From NCBI GenBank assembly GCA_035544515.1, contig DATKEG010000043.1:1-6251 (forward strand): a stretch of DNA of 6,251 nt, given 5' to 3'. The DNA is from DATKEG01 sp035544515 (GTDB taxonomy: Bacteria > Acidobacteriota > Vicinamibacteria > Fen-336). The notes beneath the pieces are model-generated. The model was not told the origin of the DNA. It did no database searches and saw only the letters and a list, made by a program, of their open reading frames with translations. Numbering within the stretch: position 1 is the stretch's first letter; each line of letters starts with the position of its first letter. Of this stretch, positions 1 to 6,251 are shown in pieces. Made by a program: the position numbers and the translations under genes.

Positions 1-527
1 GCGCCCTCGGGCGCCACGTGGAACACCAGCGCCGGCGCGGGCAGGTCGGAGGCGGCCGCCACGCGCAGGTCGTGGCCGGCCAACCGCGCGCTCACATGGC
101 TCTGGGGGGCCAGCTCCGGGACGTCGGCGCCGGCGCGGCCGAGGACCTCCCGCCCGCGCGGACCGATGAGGGCGAGCACGGCCATGGGCGTCACCGCGAC
201 GCGCACGGGCGCCGCCACCCGGTAGTGCGCGAGCGCCTGCGCGAGCGCCGTCAGGCGATCGGCCGGCGCCTCGAGCCAGACGGTGTCCGTGCCCACCAGC
301 ACGCGCAGGAACGACTGCAGGTGGCCGCGCACGTCCATGAGGGCGGCCAGGGCACCCTGGCCCGGCGCGCGTCCCTGCACGTCGTTGCTCAGCAGGTTGT
401 GCAGGAACTTCTGGCGCAAGGGACCGGAGACCGCGACCACTCCGCGGTCGGGAAGGTCGGTGAGCGCGGCGCCTTCCCGCGCGGCCCGGTAACCGTTCCC
501 GAGGGCGCCGGCGGCCGTGTCCGTCAG
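1..527 (-). CDS. YgfZ/GcvT-like folate-binding protein, 5' part (partial at left edge)
   Basis: The reverse strand is open from about position 527 to the left edge, giving about 175 residues of an incomplete protein. The N-terminal part resembles the tetrahydrofolate-binding domain of YgfZ/CAF17 and aminomethyltransferase (GcvT) proteins: near residue 24 it reads DLPDRGVVAVSGPLRQKFLH, followed by LSNDV and a segment GALAALMDVRGHLQSFLRVL, then later AVLALIGPRGREVL. In this family YgfZ-type proteins support assembly or repair of Fe-S enzymes in the cytoplasm, while GcvT acts in glycine cleavage. The diagnostic YgfZ motif KGCYxGQE would lie beyond the edge, so the subtype is inferred. No in-frame ATG or GTG lies before the conserved domain. 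The best start is a CTG at 527-525, which overlaps the ferritin stop (CTGA) and has GGAG five bases upstream. The neighbouring iron genes favour the YgfZ-like reading. Confidence 0.75.
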   Translation of the reverse strand, partial: MTDTAAGALGNGYRAAREGAALTDLPDRGVVAVSGPLRQKFLHNLLSNDVQGRAPGQGALAALMDVRGHLQSFLRVLVGTDTVWLEAPADRLTALAQALAHYRVAAPVRVAVTPMAVLALIGPRGREVLGRAGADVPELAPQSHVSARLAGHDLRVAAASDLPAPALVFHVAPEG

Positions 528-1072
528 ACCTTCTCCCGGGGGTCCAGCGAGGCGAGCAGGTTCGCCAGGTCGTCGGCGTGCTCTTCCTCCTGGGCGAGGA
601 TCTCCTCCAGCAGCCGCCGTGTCGTCGCGTCGCGCTCCCCGAGGTAGCGGGCCATCTCGGAGTAGGAGTCGATGGCGATCCGTTCCGCCACCAGGTCCTC
701 CTTGATCATGTCCAGGAGGGTCTCGCCCTCGACGTATTCGGCGTGGCTGCGCGTGAGCAGTCCCTCGGGGTTGAAATCGGGCTCCCCGCCGAGCTGCGTG
801 ATGCGCTCCGCGATCCGGTCTCCGTGCACCTGCTCCTCGTTGGCGTGCTCCAGGAACTCGGCGGCCACGGCCTGGGCATGGATGCCGCTGGCCATGAAGT
901 AGTGCCGCTTGTAGCGGAGGACGCAGACGATCTCGGTGGCCAGCGCTTCGTTGAGGAGCCGGATCACCGTCTCGCGGTCGGCCTGGTAGCCTTCGGTGAC
1001 CGCGCCGCGCTCGATGTGCCGCCGCGCGCGCTCGCGCAGCGTCTTGACGTCGCTCAAGAACTCGTTGGCCAT
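524..1072 (-). CDS. Bacterioferritin-like diiron ferritin-family protein
   Basis: A protein of 182 residues with the four-helix ferritin-like fold, expected to oxidise and store iron in the cytoplasm. Aligned by eye with E. coli Bfr, the full set of ferroxidase ligands is present: E47, E80 with H83 (in EEQVH), E130 (in VAERIAI), and E162 with H165 (in QEEEH). The Met that binds heme in Bfr (Met52) corresponds to Gln81, so bridging heme is not expected from this residue. The N-terminus is about 30 residues longer than E. coli Bfr before the first helix. I chose the ATG at 1072 rather than the one at 1090: GGAGG at 1083-1079 sits six bases upstream of it, whereas the longer start has no ribosome site. 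The gene overlaps the downstream YgfZ-like gene by four bases and is divergent from the CDGSH gene. Family assignment is secure; oligomeric state and exact role (storage, or a non-heme ferritin-like oxidase) are inferred. Confidence 0.88.
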   Translation of the reverse strand: MANEFLSDVKTLRERARRHIERGAVTEGYQADRETVIRLLNEALATEIVCVLRYKRHYFMASGIHAQAVAAEFLEHANEEQVHGDRIAERITQLGGEPDFNPEGLLTRSHAEYVEGETLLDMIKEDLVAERIAIDSYSEMARYLGERDATTRRLLEEILAQEEEHADDLANLLASLDPREKV

Positions 1073-1078
1073 GATGAA

Positions 1079-1083
1079 CCTCC
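1079..1083 (-). promoter_or_regulatory. Ribosome binding site deciding the ferritin start
   Basis: GGAGG on the minus strand lies six bases before the ATG at 1072. It is inside the six-codon extension that a start at 1090 would give, so it argues for the shorter protein. Confidence 0.75.
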
Positions 1084-1102
1084 GGTTCATCGTAACCCCG
1101 GT

Positions 1103-1122
1103 GGGATTCTAATAGAATGCCC
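1103..1122. promoter_or_regulatory. Palindromic divergent promoter/operator candidate
   Basis: In the 82-base gap between two divergent genes lies a perfect inverted repeat, ATTCTA-A-TAGAAT (1106-1118), flanked by GGG on the left and CCC on the right with one bulged G at 1119. Each arm reads TAGAAT on one strand, one mismatch from the TATAAT -10 consensus. The spacing fits a promoter for both genes: the plus-strand arm is 36 bases before the CDGSH ATG and the minus-strand arm 33 bases before the ferritin ATG. No convincing -35 hexamer is visible on either side. The AT-rich island stands out against the GC-rich surroundings. It may be overlapping -10 elements, a regulator operator, or both. 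It does not match the Fur box as I know it. Function is inferred. Confidence 0.5.
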
Positions 1123-1154
1123 CGTATCGCCCGCAGGCGCCCAAGGAGAGCCGC

Positions 1155-1388
1155 ATGAGCTTCAAGGTCATCGTCCGGAACAACGGTCCCCTCCGCCTGG
1201 AGGGCGACGACATCACGATCGCGGACGAGACCGGCCGCGGCTACCAGCTGGCCGGACGGACCGTGGTGTCGCTCTGCCGCTGCGGCCACTCCGCCACCAA
1301 GCCCTTCTGCGACGGCTCGCACAACCGCACCGGCTTCCAGTCCCAGTGCGAGGCCTACGACCTTCCGGCGCCCAGGCCCAAGACGTAG
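1155..1388 (+). CDS. CDGSH iron-sulfur domain protein
   Basis: A small protein of 77 residues with one complete CDGSH domain. Residues 41-56 read CRCGHSATKPFCDGSH, providing the three Cys (41, 43, 52) and one His (56) that bind a redox-active 2Fe-2S cluster in this family. There is no signal peptide or membrane segment, so it should be cytoplasmic. The N-terminal 35 residues (FKVIVRNNGPLRLEGDDI and onward) are the short beta-rich region usual for stand-alone bacterial members. The start is supported by AAGGAG at 1143-1148, six bases upstream of the ATG. It is divergent from the ferritin gene and 35 bases upstream of the transporter, so it may be first gene of that operon. Its partner and exact role (electron transfer, cluster transfer or redox sensing) cannot be told from sequence. 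Confidence 0.92.
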   Translation: MSFKVIVRNNGPLRLEGDDITIADETGRGYQLAGRTVVSLCRCGHSATKPFCDGSHNRTGFQSQCEAYDLPAPRPKT

Positions 1389-1413
1389 CTGACGGCCCCG
1401 TCGCCCGCCGTGC

Positions 1414-1418
1414 GGAGG
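1414..1418 (+). promoter_or_regulatory. Ribosome binding site deciding the transporter start
   Basis: GGAGG five bases before the ATG at 1424. It picks this start out of a reading frame that stays open for more than 800 bases upstream through the ferritin and CDGSH genes. Confidence 0.75.
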
Positions 1419-1423
1419 ACCTG

Positions 1424-2761
1424 ATGCACACGCCGTCGCGCCTTTCGTTCTGGCAGGTCTGGAACATGTCGTTCGGGTTCCTGGGCATCCAGTTCGGCTG
1501 GGGCCTGCAGATGGCGAACATGAGCGCCATCTACGAGTACCTGGGCGCGGAGGCGCACCAGATCCCCATCCTGTGGCTGGCCGCGCCCCTGACCGGCTTG
1601 ATCGTGCAGCCGATCGTCGGGCACATGAGCGACCGCACCTGGGGCCGGCTCGGACGGCGGCGGCCGTACTTCCTGGTGGGAGCGCTGCTCAGCTCGGGCG
1701 CCCTCGTGCTGATGCCCAACGCCTCCGCGCTCTGGATGGCCGCGGGCCTGCTCTGGATCCTCGATGCCTCCATCAACGTAAGCATGGAGCCGTTCCGTGC
1801 CTTCGTGGCCGACCTGCTGCCCGAAGAGCAACGCACGCAGGGGTTCGCGATGCAGAGCCTGTTCATCGGCCTGGGCGCCGTGGTCGCCTCCTCGCTGCCC
1901 TGGCTCCTGACCAACGTCGCCGGCGTGCAGCGCGACGCGGACGCCGTCATACCCTGGAACGTGAAGCTCTCCTTCTACGTGGGCGCGGCCGCGTTCCTCG
2001 GCGCCGTGGTGTGGACGATCGTGAGCACCCGGGAGCATCCGCCGCAGGACCTGGAGGCGTTCCTGCGGACGAAGGCGGAGAAGGCGGGCGTCAGGGCCGG
2101 CCTCCGCGACATCCTGCAGAGCGCGCGCGACATGCCCGAGACGATGCGGCGCCTGGCCTGGGTGCAGTCGTGCACGTGGTTCGGCCTGTTCTGCATGTGG
2201 CTGTACTTCCCGGTGGCGGTCGCGCGCAACGTCTTCGGCGCGCCGGACGAGGCATCGCCGCTCTACACCGCCGGCGTGGAATGGGGCGGCCTGTGTTTCG
2301 GGGTGTACTCGGCGGTGTGTTTCGTCTTCTCCCTGGCCCTGCCCCGGCTGGCCGCGGCCCTGGGCCGGCGGGCCACGCACACCTTGTGCCTGCTCTGCGG
2401 GGCGGCCGGCCTGGTGTCGGTGGCGTTCATCCACGACAAGCACTTCCTGCTCCTCTCCATGACCGGCGTGGGGATCGCCTGGGCCAGCATTCTCTCCATG
2501 CCGTACGCCATCCTCGCCGGGTCTCTCCCCCCCGGGCGGTTCGGCGTGTACATGGGCCTCTTCAACTTCTTCATCGTCATCCCCGAGATCGTCGCCTCGC
2601 TCGGCTTCGGATGGGTGATGCTCCACGTCCTGGACAACGATCGGCTCGCCGCCGTGGTCGCGGGCGGAGTGTTCCTGGCCCTGGCCGCGCTCCTCATGCA
2701 GCGGGTCGAGGACGCGGCCGCGCAGGCGACGCGCAAGAGGGCGCTCGGGGCCGCGGTATGA
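1424..2761 (+). CDS. MFS sugar transporter, GPH/MalY-like (maltose or other alpha-glucoside)
   Basis: An inner-membrane carrier of 445 residues with about 12 hydrophobic segments split by a central polar loop near residues 204-245. Features typical of the glycoside-pentoside-hexuronide and SLC45/MalY-like sugar porters are visible: SDRTWGRLGRRRPY at residues 69-82, the MEPFRAFVADLLPEEQRTQG block from residue 121, and MPYAILAGSLPPGRFGVYMG from 359 followed by FNFFIVIPEIV. These carriers usually import sugar with a proton. The frame is open far upstream (to about 578), but the true start is the ATG at 1424: GGAGG at 1414-1418 lies five bases before it and homology begins there. The stop overlaps the ATG of the GH13 gene (ATGA at 2758-2761), implying translational coupling. 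The substrate is inferred from that partner, probably maltose or short malto-oligosaccharides; the sequence itself does not fix it. Confidence 0.88.
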   Translation: MHTPSRLSFWQVWNMSFGFLGIQFGWGLQMANMSAIYEYLGAEAHQIPILWLAAPLTGLIVQPIVGHMSDRTWGRLGRRRPYFLVGALLSSGALVLMPNASALWMAAGLLWILDASINVSMEPFRAFVADLLPEEQRTQGFAMQSLFIGLGAVVASSLPWLLTNVAGVQRDADAVIPWNVKLSFYVGAAAFLGAVVWTIVSTREHPPQDLEAFLRTKAEKAGVRAGLRDILQSARDMPETMRRLAWVQSCTWFGLFCMWLYFPVAVARNVFGAPDEASPLYTAGVEWGGLCFGVYSAVCFVFSLALPRLAAALGRRATHTLCLLCGAAGLVSVAFIHDKHFLLLSMTGVGIAWASILSMPYAILAGSLPPGRFGVYMGLFNFFIVIPEIVASLGFGWVMLHVLDNDRLAAVVAGGVFLALAALLMQRVEDAAAQATRKRALGAAV

Positions 2762-4650
2762 GACCGGCCCTCCTCCTCCGCGCGCTCCCGGCCCTGGCGC
2801 TGGCCTGCCTCGCCACCGGCGCCTCGGCCGCGCCGCCGGTGGTGACGAAGGTCGAGCCTCCGAGCTGGTGGCCGGGTCACTCCCTCGACCCCGTGCGCGT
2901 GATGGTCCGTGGCCGAGGCCTCGAGGGCGCGCGTCTCGAACCGTCCGCGGGCAGCGGCCTCTCGGTCTCGCGGACGAGCGTCGGCCCGGAGGGGACGACG
3001 CTGTTCGCCGACCTGCGCATCGAGCCCGGGGCCACGCCGGGGCCGCGGGACCTGGCCGTGACCACGCCGCGGGGGCGCACCACCGCGCGCTTCGCGCTCC
3101 TCCCGCCGCTCCCCCGCGAGGGACGGTTCCAGGGCTTCTCCCCGGACGACGTGATCTACCTGATCATGCCGGACCGGTTCGCCAACGGCGACCGCGCCAA
3201 CGACGATCCGGCGCGCTCGCGCGGGCTCCTGGACCGGAGCAAGGGGCGCTACTACCACGGGGGCGATCTGGCCGGGATCAAGGCCCGGCTGCCCTACTTG
3301 AAGGACCTCGGCGTGACCGCGCTCTGGCTCAACCCGATCTACGACAACCACGACCGCCTCAACGAGCGCGAGACCTACGACGGCCAGCCCGTCACGGATT
3401 ACCACGGCTATGGGGCCGTGGACTTCTACGCGGTGGACGAGCACCTGGGCGACCTCGCCACGCTGCGCGACCTGGTCGACGCGGCGCACGCGGCGGGGAT
3501 CAAGGTGATCCAGGACCAGGTGGCGAACCACAGCGGCCCCTACCACCCCTGGGTCACGGACCCGCCCACGCCCACCTGGTTCAACGGCACCGCCGCGAAG
3601 CACCTGGCCAACACGTGGCAGACCTGGACGCTCGCCGATCCGCATGCGGCTCCGCAGCTCCAGCGCGCGACCCTGGACGGCTGGTTCATCGACATCCTGC
3701 CCGACCTCAACCAGGACGACCCGGAGACGGCGGCCTACATCGTCCAGAACAGCCTCTGGTGGGTGGGGATGACCGGCTTCGACGGCATCCGCCAGGACAC
3801 GCTGCCCTACGTTCCCCGAACCTTCTGGCGCGACTGGATGGCGGCGCTCAAGCGCGAGTACCCGTCCTTGCGCGTGGTGGGCGAGCTGTTCGACGGCAAT
3901 CCCGCCCTCGTCTCGTTCTTCCAGGGCGGCCGGGCCCGCTACGACGGCATCGACACCGGTATCGACACGCTCTTCGACTTCCCTCTGTTCTTCGCGCTGC
4001 GCCGTGCCTTCGCGGAAGGCAAGCCCCTCCGCGAGGTCGCCATGACGCTCGCCCACGACCACCTCTACGCGCGGCCGCACGAGCTCGTGACGTTCCTGGG
4101 CCTGCACGACGTGGCGCGGTTCATGAACGAGCCCGGCGCGACGCTCGACGGTCTTCGCCTGGCGTTCACGCTGCTGATGACGACCCGGGGGACGCCGTTG
4201 GTGTATTACGGCGACGAGATCGGCCTGCCGGGCGGCCCCGACCCCGACAACAGGCGCGACTTCCCGGGCGGCTGGCCGGGGGACGCGCGCGACGCCTTCA
4301 CCGCCGCCGGCCGCGCGCCGGGCGAGGAGGCGGTGTTCCAGCACGTCCGGCGCCTGACGCGGCTGCGCTCCCGGCACGAGGCGCTTCGTCGCGGCGCCCT
4401 CGTACACCTGCTCGCCGAGGAGCAGTTCTACGCTTTCGCGCGCACGGGGGCCGGCGGCCCGGTGGTGGTGGTGATGAACAACTCTCCGGTGGCGGCCGAG
4501 GCCGAGTTCGAGACCGCGCCCGCCGGACTCGGCGACGGAGCCGTCCTGGAGGACCGCCTGGGCACGCTGCCGGGGGCGGAGGTCCGTGGCGGCCGGCTGC
4601 GCGTGTCCCTGCCCGCCCGCTCCGCCGGAGTGCTCGTCCGCGTGCGCTAG
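2758..4650 (+). CDS. Exported GH13 glycoside hydrolase, cyclomaltodextrinase/neopullulanase-like
   Basis: A 630-residue enzyme that should hydrolyse alpha-1,4 linkages in malto-oligosaccharides, cyclodextrins or pullulan outside the cytoplasm. Residues 1-24 form a signal peptide ending ASA, probably cut by signal peptidase I. Residues about 26-115 form a beta-rich N-terminal domain like that of cyclomaltodextrinases. The catalytic barrel runs from about 125 to 540: region I DQVANH (253-258), region II GFDGIRQDT with nucleophile D347, region III VVGELFDG with acid/base E376, and region IV FLGLHDVARF with D451. DTLPY after the nucleophile resembles SusA-type enzymes. A C-terminal beta domain covers about 545-630. 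The Asn usual before HD in region IV is Leu here. The ATG overlaps the transporter stop, so products are probably imported by that carrier. The GH13 assignment is secure; substrate preference is inferred. Confidence 0.9.
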   Translation: MRPALLLRALPALALACLATGASAAPPVVTKVEPPSWWPGHSLDPVRVMVRGRGLEGARLEPSAGSGLSVSRTSVGPEGTTLFADLRIEPGATPGPRDLAVTTPRGRTTARFALLPPLPREGRFQGFSPDDVIYLIMPDRFANGDRANDDPARSRGLLDRSKGRYYHGGDLAGIKARLPYLKDLGVTALWLNPIYDNHDRLNERETYDGQPVTDYHGYGAVDFYAVDEHLGDLATLRDLVDAAHAAGIKVIQDQVANHSGPYHPWVTDPPTPTWFNGTAAKHLANTWQTWTLADPHAAPQLQRATLDGWFIDILPDLNQDDPETAAYIVQNSLWWVGMTGFDGIRQDTLPYVPRTFWRDWMAALKREYPSLRVVGELFDGNPALVSFFQGGRARYDGIDTGIDTLFDFPLFFALRRAFAEGKPLREVAMTLAHDHLYARPHELVTFLGLHDVARFMNEPGATLDGLRLAFTLLMTTRGTPLVYYGDEIGLPGGPDPDNRRDFPGGWPGDARDAFTAAGRAPGEEAVFQHVRRLTRLRSRHEALRRGALVHLLAEEQFYAFARTGAGGPVVVVMNNSPVAAEAEFETAPAGLGDGAVLEDRLGTLPGAEVRGGRLRVSLPARSAGVLVRVR

Positions 4651-4658
4651 GCGCCCAC

Positions 4659-4688
4659 GGGGCCACGGGCGGCCGGCCCGACGGCCCC
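4659..4688 (+). terminator. GC-rich hairpin after the GH13 gene
   Basis: Eight bases after the GH13 stop, GGGGCC (4659-4664) pairs with GGCCCC (4683-4688) and CGGGC (4666-4670) with GCCCG (4676-4680), with a one-by-two internal loop and a five-base apical loop. Eleven GC pairs make a very stable structure. There is no T-tract behind it (GCGCGCCCCCC follows), so it is a U-less terminator or an mRNA 3'-stabilising hairpin. Its place between operon end and the next gene supports that role. Confidence 0.5.
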
Positions 4689-4705
4689 GCGCGCCCCCCG
4701 GCCCA

Positions 4706-4736
4706 TTCGCCCTCCGCCGCCCGCGTGCGCTATCCT
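4706..4736 (+). promoter_or_regulatory. Weak promoter candidate for the response regulator
   Basis: TATCCT at 4731-4736 matches the -10 consensus at four of six positions, in an otherwise almost pure GC gap. The nearest -35-like sequence is TTCGCC at 4706-4711 with a long 19-base spacer. Transcription would begin around 4743, leaving a leader of about 23 bases. No sigma-54 (-24/-12) promoter was seen here. Confidence 0.25.
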
Positions 4737-4739
4737 CTC

Positions 4740-4757
4740 CCGCCCGGGCGCGGGCGG
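4740..4757 (+). promoter_or_regulatory. Leader hairpin before the response regulator ATG
   Basis: CCGCCC (4740-4745) can pair with GGGCGG (4752-4757) around a six-base loop, ending eight bases before the ATG at 4766. No good Shine-Dalgarno site is visible; only GGG directly abuts the ATG. The structure could limit translation, but in such GC-rich sequence it may be chance. Confidence 0.25.
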
Positions 4758-4765
4758 CCACTGGG

Positions 4766-6112
<1,347 letters not shown>

Positions 6113-6251
6113 CAGCCCGTGGTGGAAGTCCAGCTGCATTCGGCGGGCGATGCATCCCGGCTGGCGGCGTTGCTCCTCCCTTACATATCCCCGATATGCG
6201 CGGTCGTCGCGCCTTGCCCGCCGGGCGCCTCGCCCGCCTCGGTGCGACGCT
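6113..6251. repeat. Inverted-repeat-rich right edge, possible dispersed intergenic repeat
   Basis: After the regulator stop this 139-base tail holds the perfect palindrome GATGCATC, the inverted repeat CATATC-CCC-GATATG (6184-6198) and a hairpin CGGGCG-CCT-CGCCCG (6222-6236). The short AT-rich island around 6181-6198 differs from the rest of the window. From memory, similar strings (a plus-strand TTGCTCCTCCC next to a CATATC-type palindrome; a minus-strand frame beginning MQLDFHHGLL) occur as repeated intergenic sequence in some high-GC bacteria, but this was not searched. Alternatively a GTG at 6122 opens a plus frame (VEVQLHSAGDASRLAALL) that stays open to the edge; it has no clear ribosome site and resembles no family I recognise. 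Confidence 0.35.

Noticed and set aside
578..1423. Upstream extension of the transporter reading frame through the ferritin and CDGSH genes
   Set aside because: It is merely stop-free because of high GC. It overlaps two well-supported genes, and the GGAGG site and homology both place the start at 1424.
1355..2626. 423-codon minus-strand frame opposite the transporter
   Set aside because: His/Glu/Arg/Gly-rich shadow with no domain, no ribosome site and no conservation signal visible.
1573..2757. Upstream extension of the GH13 reading frame through the transporter gene
   Set aside because: The translated segment is Arg/Pro/Gly-rich out-of-frame sequence of the transporter. The signal peptide starts exactly at the ATG at 2758.
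6154..6166. TGGC...TTGC resembling a sigma-54 -24/-12 promoter
   Set aside because: Only four bases separate the TGGC and TTGC elements; the consensus needs seven, so the spacing is wrong.

Overview
The window is very GC-rich (roughly 70 percent by eye) and densely coded, with short intergenic gaps, Shine-Dalgarno sites of the GGAGG type and stop/start overlaps between neighbouring genes. Gene content (NtrC-type sigma-54 activator, CDGSH protein, bacterioferritin-like protein, periplasmic GH13 enzyme with an MFS sugar carrier) suggests a high-GC, probably Gram-negative bacterium such as a deltaproteobacterial/myxococcal, Methylomirabilota/Rokubacteria-like or acidobacterial lineage. The sequence alone does not settle which.

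Layout. Positions 1-1072, minus strand: a two-gene unit with a bacterioferritin-like diiron protein upstream and the 5' part of a YgfZ/GcvT-type folate-binding protein downstream. The second gene runs off the left edge and appears to start at a CTG codon overlapping the ferritin stop. Positions 1073-1154: a divergent promoter region centred on an AT-rich perfect inverted repeat. Positions 1155-4650, plus strand: a CDGSH iron-sulfur protein, then a GPH/MalY-like MFS sugar transporter, then an exported GH13 cyclomaltodextrinase/neopullulanase-like glycoside hydrolase whose ATG overlaps the transporter stop. A strong GC hairpin follows the hydrolase. Positions 4766-6112, plus strand: a complete NtrC-family response regulator. 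Positions 6113-6251: non-assigned sequence rich in inverted repeats, possibly the edge of a dispersed repeat or of another reading frame.

How the genes fit together. The divergent block joins three iron or iron-sulfur related functions (iron storage, Fe-S maintenance by a YgfZ-like protein, CDGSH 2Fe-2S protein) around one palindromic control region. The CDGSH gene also leads an apparent operon for using malto-oligosaccharides: the exported GH13 enzyme would cut alpha-glucans outside the inner membrane and the MFS carrier would import the short products. The NtrC-like regulator may control sigma-54 promoters elsewhere; no cognate histidine kinase is present. I found no convincing undescribed system. 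The most unusual points are the CTG start, the palindromic divergent promoter, the GAFTDA variant in the activator and the inverted-repeat right edge.
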